A stretch of 64,000 nucleotides of DNA from JAOUEA01 sp963762075 (GTDB lineage Bacteria > Actinomycetota > UBA4738 > HRBIN12): positions 372,001 through 436,000 of the forward strand of contig CAVXJC010000003.1 of NCBI GenBank assembly GCA_963762075.1, read 5' to 3'. Below, one piece after another: positions 34,090 to 42,229 of the stretch. The position numbers and the translations under genes are program-made. The notes under the pieces are model-generated. The model searched no databases, was not told where the DNA came from, and was given only the letters and a program-made list of their open reading frames with translations. The stretch's first letter is position 1, and each line of letters opens with the position of its first letter.

Positions 34090-35037
34090 GTGCCATCCGA
34101 CGACGAGCTTCCCAGGGCCGAGGCCCAGCTGATCGACGCGTTCGTGTCGCATCTGGCCCTCGAGCGTCATCTCTCGCCACACACCGTCGCCGCGTATCGG
34201 CGTGACCTGTCACAGCTCGCGACGTTCCTGCACCGGGGTGACACATCGCTCGCCCAGGCGACGTATCCGCTGCTGAGGCGATTCCTCGCCCAACAGCACA
34301 CGCTCGGCTACGCCCGTGCATCGGTTGCCCGTAGGGTGGGATCGATCCACACGTTCTACCGATGGGCGCTGGCCGACGGGCGTCTCGCCGAGGACCCGTC
34401 GCTGTTGCTCGGGCGGCCGAAGGTCGTGAGCCGCCTCCCGAACGTGCTCCGCCAGAAGGAAGCGGCCGCCCTGGCCCAGGCACCGGGGTCGCCGCTCGGT
34501 CGTGACGTAGACCAACGCACTCCGGTCGACCGAGCGGTCGCGATGCGCGATGTCGCCGCCCTCGAGCTGATGTACGGATCGGGGCTCCGGGTGGGCGAGG
34601 TCGCGAGCCTCACCGTCGAGAGGATCGATCTCGACAGGGGCCGGGTGAACGTCATGGGCAAGGGCGCCAAGGAGCGCGAGGTGCCCATGTCGGACTACGC
34701 GGTCGAGGCCCTGCGCGACTTCCTCCGCGACGCACGCGCGGTGCTCGCCCCCGAAGACTCGAGACATCTCTTCCATAACCGTCGCAAGAAACCCTTCAGC
34801 TCGAGGGACATCCGTACGATGGTGGAACGATATGGCGGTACAGTGCTGCCGGGCCGGCGGGTGACCCCGCATACCCTGCGGCACTCGTTCGCCACGCACC
34901 TGTTGGAAGGGGGAGCCGACATCCGAGCCGTGCAGGAACTGTTGGGACACGCGAGCGTTGCGACCACGCAGCGCTACACGCATGTGTCGCGGGCTCGGCT
35001 GTTCCAGGCCTATGAGCAGAGCCACCCGAGGGCCTGA
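34090..35037 (+). CDS. xerC: Tyrosine recombinase XerC
   Basis: The 315-residue recombinase resolves chromosome dimers at dif with XerD. The core-binding domain covers about 15-100, and the catalytic residues are all present: R167 (GSGLRVGE), K191 (GKGAKERE), H261 and R264 (HTLRHSF), H287 (LGHAS) and nucleophile Y296 (QRYTHVS). The location between dprA and whiG, in a housekeeping block, marks it as the host XerC rather than a phage integrase. No attachment site or mobile cargo is nearby. Confidence 0.93.
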   Translation: MPSDDELPRAEAQLIDAFVSHLALERHLSPHTVAAYRRDLSQLATFLHRGDTSLAQATYPLLRRFLAQQHTLGYARASVARRVGSIHTFYRWALADGRLAEDPSLLLGRPKVVSRLPNVLRQKEAAALAQAPGSPLGRDVDQRTPVDRAVAMRDVAALELMYGSGLRVGEVASLTVERIDLDRGRVNVMGKGAKEREVPMSDYAVEALRDFLRDARAVLAPEDSRHLFHNRRKKPFSSRDIRTMVERYGGTVLPGRRVTPHTLRHSFATHLLEGGADIRAVQELLGHASVATTQRYTHVSRARLFQAYEQSHPRA

Positions 35038-35040
35038 GGC

Positions 35041-35943
35041 ATGACCCCGGTGAAGAGGACGGCGACCAAGACGCCCGCGAAACCGGCGGCGAAGTCCGGG
35101 GCCAAGACCGCGGTGAAGACCCGGGCGAAGGCAAGAGCGAAGGCGGCCAAGCCGTTCGATCCTGCGATCACGATCCCACCCCACGTCGATGACGAGCTCG
35201 GGGGTCATTGGCACGGTTTCAAGAGCACCGCGGACGACGACTCGCGCGAGAAGCTGATCCTGCACTACGCACCGCTCGTGAAGTACGTCGCGAGCCGTGT
35301 CGCGACCGGGCTTCCCGCGAGCGTCGAGCAAGCCGACCTCGTGAGCTACGGCATGTTCGGCCTGATCGACGCGCTCACGAAGTTCGAGCCGGGGCGCGGC
35401 AACAAGTTCGAGACGTACGCGATCCCCCGCATCAAGGGCGCGATCATCGACGAGCTGCGGGCCATGGACTGGGTGCCGCGCTCCATCCGCTTCAAAGCTC
35501 GTGAGATCGAGAAGGCCCACACCGACCTCGAGTCGATGTTGAAGCGTCAGCCGAGCGAGCAGGAGATGGCCGAGCGTCTGGGCATCACCCGCCGAGAGCT
35601 GCACGACGTCGTCTCCCAGATCTCGTTCGTCTCGGTGCTCGCGCTCGACGAGCTGGTCTCGGTGGGGGCAGACCGGGGCGAGCAGGTCTCATTGATCGAT
35701 ACCCTCGCGGACCGGGGCCTCGACCCCACGTCGGGTGTGGAGTCGCAGGAGACCAGGAGCCTGCTCGCCGCCGCGATCAACGAGCTCTCCGAGCGCGAGA
35801 AGATCGTCGTCACGCTCTATTACTTCGAAGGCCTCACCCTCGCCGAGATCGGTGAGATCCTCGGCGTCACCGAGTCGCGCGTCTGCCAGATCCACACCAA
35901 GGCGGTCGGAGGGCTTCGCGGTCAGCTCACCGAGGTCGAGTAA
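35041..35943 (+). CDS. whiG: RNA polymerase sigma factor, WhiG/FliA family, with lysine/alanine-rich N-terminus
   Basis: Residues 50-300 are a sigma-28-type factor: region 2 with LPASVEQADLVSYGMFGLIDA and KFETYAIPRIKGAIIDELRAMDWVPRS, region 3 with SEQEMAERLGI, and region 4 with SEREKIVVTLYYFEGLTLAEIGEILGVTESRVCQIH. WhiG starts sporulation in Streptomyces; FliA relatives drive flagellar genes elsewhere. No flagellar gene is present. The first 38 residues are an unusual KTPAKPAAKSGAK-type tail. The gene begins three bases after xerC. Confidence 0.9.
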   Translation: MTPVKRTATKTPAKPAAKSGAKTAVKTRAKARAKAAKPFDPAITIPPHVDDELGGHWHGFKSTADDDSREKLILHYAPLVKYVASRVATGLPASVEQADLVSYGMFGLIDALTKFEPGRGNKFETYAIPRIKGAIIDELRAMDWVPRSIRFKAREIEKAHTDLESMLKRQPSEQEMAERLGITRRELHDVVSQISFVSVLALDELVSVGADRGEQVSLIDTLADRGLDPTSGVESQETRSLLAAAINELSEREKIVVTLYYFEGLTLAEIGEILGVTESRVCQIHTKAVGGLRGQLTEVE

Positions 35944-36006
35944 CGCCCGATCGGGAATCGCGCCTCGCCGGTGACGCACGTCACGGCGTCCTCAGACCAC
36001 CGCCCC

Positions 36007-36012
36007 TATCGT
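36007..36012 (+). promoter_or_regulatory. TATCGT -10 element of the M23-like gene
   Basis: TATCGT ends seven bases before the ATG at 36020 without a ribosome binding site. Confidence 0.4.
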
Positions 36013-36019
36013 CGGCGCC

Positions 36020-36523
36020 ATGCATGATCTCTGTCGCGTCGTCGTCGCGCCGTTGCTCGCCGTCACCCTCCTCTCCGTCTCTGGGTCGCCTGCCCGTGCC
36101 GCAGGCACGTGGAGCTGGCCGGTCGTCGGTCCGGTGATCCGTGGGTTCGATCCGCCGGCTTCTCCGTACGGCTCGGGGCACCGGGGCATCGACATCGCCG
36201 CACCGGCGGCAAGCGTGGCGGTCGCGCCCGCCGACGGCCGGGTCTCGTTCGCCGGACCTGTGGGCGGACGGCTCTTCCTCACGATCGAGCACGCAGGCGG
36301 TCTCGAGTCGACGTACTCGTGGGTCTCGGTCCTTCGGGTGCGCCGGGGGGACCTCGTCGTGCAAGGGCAGCCGGTCGCCCTCACCGGCGGCGGACACACC
36401 GGCGATCTCGTGCCCAACCTGCACTTCGGCATGAAGCTCAACGACGCCTACGTCGACCCGCTCGACTACCTCGCTCCGATGGATCTCAGTGCCTTCATCA
36501 GGCTGGCTTCACTGGTGTCCTGA
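36020..36523 (+). CDS. Secreted M23 (LytM-type) peptidase-like protein with altered HxH motif
   Basis: The 167-residue protein has a signal peptide (about 1-28, ending ARA) and a LytM domain with zinc ligands H54 and D58 in GHRGIDIAAP. The usual HxH pair near the end is N133-L134-H135 (PNLHFG), so the zinc-binding histidine remains but the first, catalytic, histidine is missing. It may be a degenerate domain that activates an amidase, as EnvC does, or a weak endopeptidase. M23 genes commonly stand here in actinomycetes, before rpsB. Confidence 0.85.
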   Translation: MHDLCRVVVAPLLAVTLLSVSGSPARAAGTWSWPVVGPVIRGFDPPASPYGSGHRGIDIAAPAASVAVAPADGRVSFAGPVGGRLFLTIEHAGGLESTYSWVSVLRVRRGDLVVQGQPVALTGGGHTGDLVPNLHFGMKLNDAYVDPLDYLAPMDLSAFIRLASLVS

Positions 36524-36626
36524 CTCATGGGTTCAGCCGGCCCCCCGGGGGAGTTGCTCCCGGCCATTAGGATGTCGCGGCCTTGCACACCTCTTCGGCG
36601 CGCCCGAACCCTGGGACCCTGTCTTC

Positions 36627-38174
36627 ATGAAGCCTGGATTCATGAGGACGCGTCCTGCGGAGCGTGCGTTGCGGGTCGCCGCGATCGTCACGACGTTGTC
36701 CCTCATCGCGGGCGCCGGTGTCGCCGCCGCGCAGGCCACGGCTTCGTGGACCGAGTTCCAGGGCGGCCCGACGAAGACAGGCGCCGTCGTCGAGGGCCCG
36801 CAACCGGGATATCGCCAGGCGTGGCGAACCCCGATCGAGCCCGGTGGTCCCGGCGGGCGATACGGACTCTCGGCACCCGTGATCGCGGGCGATGTCGCGG
36901 TCGCCACGGGTCCGGAGCAGATCGTGGGTGTCGACATCGTCTCGGGTGAGCAGGCGTGGTCGGTCGACCGCGACCTCGGGCCTCCGGTTGCCCCCGCAGC
37001 GGTCTCCACGAGCCAGGGCACCCTGATCGTGTACACCGAGGGCTGGGGAGACGGCCCGCCGGCCGCGAGTCCCACCACGGTGGCCGGATCAGCAGCGAGC
37101 CCAAGCCCTTCGGGCGCCGAGATCGGTGGTGCCGATGAGCAGGTCGACTCCCACATGGCGGCGTTCGACCTCGACACCCAGGAAGCGCTCTGGCCTCCGG
37201 TGCAGCTCGACGCAGTCAGCCGCACGGGGGTCACGATCGACGGTGGCCTGGCGTTCGTCGGCGGCAACGACGGCACCGTCACCGCCGTCGACCTCGCCGA
37301 AGGCGCCGTTGCTTGGGAGCAGCAACTCAACGCGTCGTTGCTCACGTCCCTCGCCGCCTCCGACGGGCTCGTCTTCGTGAGCTTGCAGGGCGACCGAGAC
37401 ACGCAACCAGTGGTCGTGGCGCTCGACGCAGCCTCGGGCGAGGAACGATGGAGGCACGAGCCCGTCGCGCCTTCGGCCGTCGTCTCTGCGGTGTCGGTCG
37501 ACGATGACCAGGTCTTCGCCATCTTCACCGGGCTCTCCGAGACGTCGATCGTGGCGATCGATCCCGCCGATGGCACACAGCGCTGGGCCCGGCGCCTGAA
37601 CGCAGCATTCGACGTCGTTTCGCCTCCGCTCGCCGCCTCGGGCAGGGTGTTCGTGACAGACCTGATCGGGCACACGCGGGCCCTCGACGCGACGACGGGC
37701 GAGGAGATCTGGGACTTCGCCATGAACGCGACCGCGTTCCGCAGCATGCCCACGCTGGTGGGATCGTTCCTGCTCGTGCCGACCCTGGAGGGCGCGATCG
37801 GCGCGATCGACGTCGAGGCCGGAGAGATCGTCTGGCGCCTGCCCGACGACGGATCGTCGCTTCGCTCGCTTGCGCCGGCCGGCGGGGTGCTGATCGGGGT
37901 GCGTGGAGGAGCGCGCGCCGGCTTCGAGGCGTATGAGCACGATCCTGACGCGGCGTTGGTTCGCGAGGCGTCGCCGACGACGCTTGCTCTCGCACCCATG
38001 CTCGCCGCGATGGCCGGGGGTGCTCTCGTGGTGCTCGCGGTGGTGCTCCTGCTCGGTCGCTTCCTGGCGTCCCGCATGGTTCCGGCGTTCGGGGGCGATC
38101 CGCATGACGAGACGGCCGGCCCCGATCCCGGGTCGATACGTGATCCGTGGGAAGACGAGGAGCCGTCTCCGTGA
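36627..38174 (+). CDS. Membrane-anchored PQQ-type beta-propeller protein
   Basis: The 515-residue protein has an N-terminal signal or anchor helix, several PQQ-like propeller repeats (for example VVALDAASGEERWR near 268, TRALDATTGEEIWD near 351 and GAIDVEAGEIVWRL near 390), then a C-terminal transmembrane helix near 460-480 and an acidic cytoplasmic tail. The propeller is outside the cell. It resembles surface scaffold or sensing proteins such as BamB, not a quinoprotein with enzyme motifs. ATG 36627 is preferred; ATG 36642 is an alternative. The next gene starts inside its stop (GTGA), so the two are translationally coupled. Confidence 0.78.
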   Translation: MKPGFMRTRPAERALRVAAIVTTLSLIAGAGVAAAQATASWTEFQGGPTKTGAVVEGPQPGYRQAWRTPIEPGGPGGRYGLSAPVIAGDVAVATGPEQIVGVDIVSGEQAWSVDRDLGPPVAPAAVSTSQGTLIVYTEGWGDGPPAASPTTVAGSAASPSPSGAEIGGADEQVDSHMAAFDLDTQEALWPPVQLDAVSRTGVTIDGGLAFVGGNDGTVTAVDLAEGAVAWEQQLNASLLTSLAASDGLVFVSLQGDRDTQPVVVALDAASGEERWRHEPVAPSAVVSAVSVDDDQVFAIFTGLSETSIVAIDPADGTQRWARRLNAAFDVVSPPLAASGRVFVTDLIGHTRALDATTGEEIWDFAMNATAFRSMPTLVGSFLLVPTLEGAIGAIDVEAGEIVWRLPDDGSSLRSLAPAGGVLIGVRGGARAGFEAYEHDPDAALVREASPTTLALAPMLAAMAGGALVVLAVVLLLGRFLASRMVPAFGGDPHDETAGPDPGSIRDPWEDEEPSP

Positions 38175-39130
38175 CGAACAAGAACAAGAGGAAGAGCTCG
38201 CGGCCCGACGACCGCGCCGTGGCCCAACGGGCTGTCTCGCGATCCGTGCCGGTCGCCGAACGTCCGGCGAGGAAAGGCATCCTCGACTCGATCTTCTCCC
38301 CGCGCGTGCCGGGCACAACGCCGATGCCCTCGATACGCACGTCGCTCGCTCGCGGAGTCGCGACCGTATCGGGCACCCCCGTGCTCGTGATCGCAGCCAT
38401 GGCATTCGTCGCGGTCGAATGGCTCGGCGCCCTGGCCCTTGGCTACGAGGGGCCTTTCGCCCTGTACGTCACTGCCTTCGCGTTGCCTCCGGTGGGCACG
38501 AGCTTCGACGCCACCCTGTCCACTGCCCTGTTCGGCTTGCGTGGAGGGTTCTTCGCGATCCTCGGGTTCGTGGCGGTCCGCGCCGTGGCCCAAGCGTTGC
38601 TCGTCGCGACCATCGTCGAAGTGCTCCGCGGGTCACCGCTGGGCCGTTGGACCCTGGTGCGGGCGCTTCGCACGCTCGCCGTGACGCTGGCGGTGAACGT
38701 CGCAGGAGTCGGTCTGCTCACCCTGGCGAGCCTTCTCGGACCGCTGCTCGGCCCTGCGTTCGCGCTCCTGATCCAGATGGGAGCCCTCGTCGGCGGCGTC
38801 TACCTGCTGAGCTTCGCGCCGGTGATCGCGGCCGACGAGGGTCGCCGGATGCCCGATTCCATGGGTCGATCGGTCCGAGCGGCTCGCATGCCCGGCTCCG
38901 GGAACCTCACGCTCGCCGCGATCTACGTGGTGGCCTCGATCGCTCTGCTGGTGGTGCCCGGAAAGCCCGGGTCCGAGTTGGGAGTCAATCCTGGTGTGAT
39001 CGCCTGGGTGATCGTGCTCGTCTTGAACCTGTTGCATGTCGTCATGCAGGCGATCGTGGCGTTCCGATACCTGTCCGTCGCTCATGATGTCTCCGAGGTC
39101 GCACCCGGACGGCCGCGCACGCGCCGCTGA
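38171..39130 (+). CDS. Multi-pass membrane protein of unknown function
   Basis: The 319-residue protein starts with about 60 basic, disordered residues (VTNKNKRKSS) and then has about six hydrophobic helices, for example ATVSGTPVLVIAAMAFVAV and LAVTLAVNVAGVGLLTLASLL. No motif I recognise is present. GTGA overlap with the propeller gene indicates coupled translation and a likely complex, with the propeller outside and this protein in the membrane. The pair lies between the M23-like gene and rpsB, where related genomes have none. Confidence 0.78.
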   Translation: MTNKNKRKSSRPDDRAVAQRAVSRSVPVAERPARKGILDSIFSPRVPGTTPMPSIRTSLARGVATVSGTPVLVIAAMAFVAVEWLGALALGYEGPFALYVTAFALPPVGTSFDATLSTALFGLRGGFFAILGFVAVRAVAQALLVATIVEVLRGSPLGRWTLVRALRTLAVTLAVNVAGVGLLTLASLLGPLLGPAFALLIQMGALVGGVYLLSFAPVIAADEGRRMPDSMGRSVRAARMPGSGNLTLAAIYVVASIALLVVPGKPGSELGVNPGVIAWVIVLVLNLLHVVMQAIVAFRYLSVAHDVSEVAPGRPRTRR

Positions 39131-39146
39131 GCCCAGCGCGCGCTGC

Positions 39147-39211
39147 TAGACTCCCCGGGCCGGCGCCGAGCGCCGAGCTCACACGCCTGGGGACCGCATC
39201 GCCGGGGTCCC
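39147..39211 (+). promoter_or_regulatory. Candidate promoter and leader structure of rpsB
   Basis: TAGACT (39147-39152) could be a -10 and would give a leader of about 120 bases. That leader can form a six-pair stem between GGGACC (39190-39195) and GGTCCC (39206-39211) with a ten-base loop. Leaders of rpsB often carry autoregulatory structures, but identity with a known S2-binding leader is not shown. Confidence 0.35.
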
Positions 39212-39279
39212 GCCGCATCACGAGCGGGCCGGTGACGGAACGATCCGGGCGGAGGACAACAACCGAGAAGGAGGGCTTC

Positions 39280-40251
39280 GTGCCTGTCGTCACCAGGCGG
39301 GAGCTCCTCGAGGCAGGCGTGCACTTCGGCCACCAGACTCGACGGTGGAACCCGAAGATGCAGCGATTCCTGTACGGGGAGCGTTCCGGCATCTACATCA
39401 TCGACCTCGAGAAGTCCCTCGCGGGCCTCGAGGAGACCCACGAGTTCGTGCAGGGCCTCGGCCGTCGCCGCGGCATCGTGCTGTTCATCGGCACGAAGAA
39501 GCAGGCCCAGGAAGTCGTGCAAGAGCACGCCACGCGCATCGGCATGCCGTTCGTGAACAACCGCTGGCTCGGCGGCATGCTCACGAACTTCACGACCATC
39601 TCCAAGCGCCTGCTCCGCCTGCGCGAGCTGCACGAGATGGAACGCACCGGCGCGCTCGACTACCTGCCCAAGAAGGAAGCGATCCGCCTGCGTCACGAGC
39701 GCGACAAGCTCACGCGCAACCTCGGCGGCATCCAGGACCTCGAGCGACTCCCCGACGCGGTCTTCGTGATCGATACGAAGAAGGAGCACATCGCCGTCAA
39801 CGAGGCGAGGAAGCTGGGCATCCCGGTGATCGCGATCGTCGACACGAACTGCGACCCCGACGAGGTCGATTTCCCGATCCCCGGCAACGACGACGCGATC
39901 CGGGCCGTGAGCCTCGTGGCCCGCGTGGTCGCCGATGCCCTCGCCGAGGGTTACGGCATGGCCAAGGATGAACCTGCGGCCGCCGAGCAACCTGCGAGAC
40001 CGACCCCATCTTCCGGCCCCAAGTCGACGGCAGCTCCCGCTCGGGTCGAGGAATCCGAGACCCCCTCGGCCGAGGACGCCGCCGCTATCGCTGCGAGCAC
40101 CGTCTTCGAGCCCGACTCCCCAGATGCGCCCGAGGTGCCCGATGCAGCCGAGCCCACCGAAGGCGCGAACGACGGAGCGGCAGAACCGGTCGTCGTCGAT
40201 GCGGTCGTGGCAGCCGCGGGAGCACCGGCGAACGCGGAGGAGGGAGCATGA
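39280..40251 (+). CDS. rpsB: 30S ribosomal protein S2 with acidic C-terminal tail
   Basis: The protein starts VPVVTRRELLEAGVHFGHQTRRWNP and shows FIGTKKQAQ, NNRWLGGMLTNF and PDEVDFPIPGNDDAIRAV, all typical of S2. After about residue 225 it adds about 95 residues rich in alanine, proline, glutamate and aspartate; ordinary S2 has about 240-270. The GTG at 39280 follows GGAGGG. It opens the rpsB-tsf-pyrH-frr-cdsA series and overlaps tsf by four bases. Confidence 0.96.
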   Translation: MPVVTRRELLEAGVHFGHQTRRWNPKMQRFLYGERSGIYIIDLEKSLAGLEETHEFVQGLGRRRGIVLFIGTKKQAQEVVQEHATRIGMPFVNNRWLGGMLTNFTTISKRLLRLRELHEMERTGALDYLPKKEAIRLRHERDKLTRNLGGIQDLERLPDAVFVIDTKKEHIAVNEARKLGIPVIAIVDTNCDPDEVDFPIPGNDDAIRAVSLVARVVADALAEGYGMAKDEPAAAEQPARPTPSSGPKSTAAPARVEESETPSAEDAAAIAASTVFEPDSPDAPEVPDAAEPTEGANDGAAEPVVVDAVVAAAGAPANAEEGA

Positions 40252-40886
40252 GCGCTTCCCCGACCGCAGCCGAGGTCAAACAGCTCCGCGACGCCACCGG
40301 CGCCGGCATGATGGATTGCAAGAAGGCGCTGATCGAGTCCGAAGGCGACTTCGACCGGGCGGTCGAGCTCTTGCGCGAGAAAGGGCTCGCGTCGGTGGCC
40401 AAACGCGCGGGTCGTTCGGCCAACCAAGGGCTCATCGACGCCTACGTGCATTTCAACAACACCGTCGGCGTGCTCGTCGAGGTCAACTGCGAGACCGACT
40501 TCGTCGCCAAGACCGACGATTTCAAGCGGCTCGTGAAAGACATCGCCCTGCACATCGCGAGCCCGTCCGCGCCGAGGTTCCTCGCCCGGGAGGAGGTGCC
40601 GCAAGCGGAGCTCGACCAGGAGCGCCACATCGCCGAGGTCCAGGCCAAGGAATCGGGCAAACCCGACAACATCGTCGACACGATCGTCGAGGGCAAGCTC
40701 AACGCCTACATGAAGGACATCGTGCTGCTCGAACAGCCATACGTGAAGGACGACTCGAAGACCGTGCAGCAGCTCCTCGACGAGACGTCGGCGAAGGTCG
40801 GCGAACGCATCGCCGTTCGGCGCTTCACCCGGTTCAAGCTGGGTGAGGGTGCCCAGGAAGACGCGTCGGGCACCGACGAGTCGTAA
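40248..40886 (+). CDS. tsf: Elongation factor Ts
   Basis: EF-Ts exchanges GDP for GTP on EF-Tu. The 212 residues include the N-terminal UBA-type domain with LRDATGAGMMDCKKAL and the core VNCETDFVAKTDDF motif that inserts into EF-Tu. It is shorter than the E. coli or mycobacterial protein (about 270-283), missing most of the second core subdomain, as in Thermus-type EF-Ts. The ATG overlaps the rpsB stop (ATGA). Confidence 0.95.
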   Translation: MSASPTAAEVKQLRDATGAGMMDCKKALIESEGDFDRAVELLREKGLASVAKRAGRSANQGLIDAYVHFNNTVGVLVEVNCETDFVAKTDDFKRLVKDIALHIASPSAPRFLAREEVPQAELDQERHIAEVQAKESGKPDNIVDTIVEGKLNAYMKDIVLLEQPYVKDDSKTVQQLLDETSAKVGERIAVRRFTRFKLGEGAQEDASGTDES

Positions 40887-40929
40887 GGTCAACGAGCGCA
40901 ACCGCGCGACAGGCAGAAGGTAGGGGTAG

Positions 40930-41658
40930 ATGGCTGAAAAGGGGAGCACACCGCGGGCCCACTACGGGCGTGTGCTACTGAAGCTCTCCGGTGAGGCCTT
41001 CGCCCCAGCGGGCGCCGAGTCCGGGATCAACACCGACGCGACGGCCTTGGTCGCTCGTCAGCTCGCCGAGGTGGTGGACATCGGCGTGCAGACCGCGGTC
41101 GTCGTGGGCGGCGGCAACATCTGGCGGGGCCGCCAAGCGCCGGGTATCGATCGCAATCGCGCCGACTACATGGGCATGCTCGCCACTGTGATGAACGCCC
41201 TCGCGTTGCAGGACGCGCTCGAGAAGATCCATGTCACGACTCGGGTGCAGACCGCCATCTCGATGACGCAGCTCGCCGAGCCGTTCACGCCGTTGCGAGC
41301 CCGCCGTCACCTCGAGAAGGGAAGGGTGGTGATCTTCGCGGCCGGCCTGGGGGTGCCGTACTTCTCCACCGACACGTGCGCGGCGCAGCGCGCGCTCGAG
41401 ATCGGTGCCGACGCGTTGCTCAAGGGCACGAAGGTCGACGGTGTGTACAACGCCGACCCGGTGCTCGATGCGGCGGCCGAGCGGTTCGACGAGATCGAGT
41501 ATGTCGAGGTCTTGAAGGAGGGCTACCAGGTGATGGACGCCACCGCGATCTCGTTGTGCATGGAGAACAAGCTGCCGATCATCGTCTTCAACCTGCGCCA
41601 GGAGGGGAACATCAGTCGAGTAGTCAACGGGGAGCCGATCGGCACCCTCGTGCATTGA
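40930..41658 (+). CDS. pyrH: UMP kinase
   Basis: The 242-residue kinase makes UDP from UMP in pyrimidine nucleotide synthesis. It has VLLKLSGEAF at the start, VVVGGGNIWRG near residue 58, an RADYMGMLATVMNALAL stretch near 75 and the KVDGVYNADP motif near 171. An AGGTAGGGGTAG stretch precedes the ATG. The position between tsf and frr is universal in actinomycetes. Confidence 0.96.
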   Translation: MAEKGSTPRAHYGRVLLKLSGEAFAPAGAESGINTDATALVARQLAEVVDIGVQTAVVVGGGNIWRGRQAPGIDRNRADYMGMLATVMNALALQDALEKIHVTTRVQTAISMTQLAEPFTPLRARRHLEKGRVVIFAAGLGVPYFSTDTCAAQRALEIGADALLKGTKVDGVYNADPVLDAAAERFDEIEYVEVLKEGYQVMDATAISLCMENKLPIIVFNLRQEGNISRVVNGEPIGTLVH

Positions 41659-41668
41659 AGGAGTCCGA

Positions 41669-42229
41669 GTGACGATCGATTCCAGCCTCAAGGACGCGGA
41701 CCACAAGATGGAGCAAGCGGTGGCGCACCTCAAGGACGAGCTCTCGGCCATCCGTACCGGCCGTGCCACCCCCGCGGTGCTCAACCGGGTGACCGTGGAG
41801 TACTACGGAACCCCGGTGCCGCTCAACCAGCTGGCGTCGATCAACGTGCCCGAGCCTCGACTGCTCGTCGTGCAGCCGTTCGACAGGACCGCGATCGGGG
41901 CGATCGAGAAGGCGATCCAGTCGAGCGACCTCGGCATCACCCCCTCGAACGACGGACAGGTGATCCGATTGGCCTTCCCTCCGCTCACCGAGGACCGCCG
42001 AAAGACGCTCGTGAAGCAAGTCCATACGCGAGCCGAGGAGGGCAGGGTGGCGATTCGCAACGTCCGGCGTCACGCGAAGGAAAACATGGAGAAGCTTGAG
42101 CGAGAGGGCGGCATCTCCCAAGATGACCTGGTGCGAGGGGAGAAGGAGCTCCAGAAGCTGACCGATCGGCAGGTGGCCGTGATCGACGAGATCCAGGGTC
42201 ACAAGGAGCAGGAGCTCATGGAGGTCTAG
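41669..42229 (+). CDS. frr: Ribosome recycling factor
   Basis: RRF with EF-G splits post-termination ribosomes. The 186-residue helical protein contains IRTGRATPAVLNRVTVEYYG near residue 30 and RKTLVKQVHTRAEEGRVAIRNVRR near 112, both conserved. A GTG start ten bases after pyrH is preceded by AAGGAG. Its stop TAG shares its last base with the cdsA GTG (TAGTG). Confidence 0.96.
   Translation: MTIDSSLKDADHKMEQAVAHLKDELSAIRTGRATPAVLNRVTVEYYGTPVPLNQLASINVPEPRLLVVQPFDRTAIGAIEKAIQSSDLGITPSNDGQVIRLAFPPLTEDRRKTLVKQVHTRAEEGRVAIRNVRRHAKENMEKLEREGGISQDDLVRGEKELQKLTDRQVAVIDEIQGHKEQELMEV

Noticed and set aside
34090..35037. Phage integrase or mobile element
   Set aside because: The recombinase is in the standard comM-dprA-xerC-whiG order, and no attachment repeats or cargo genes adjoin it.
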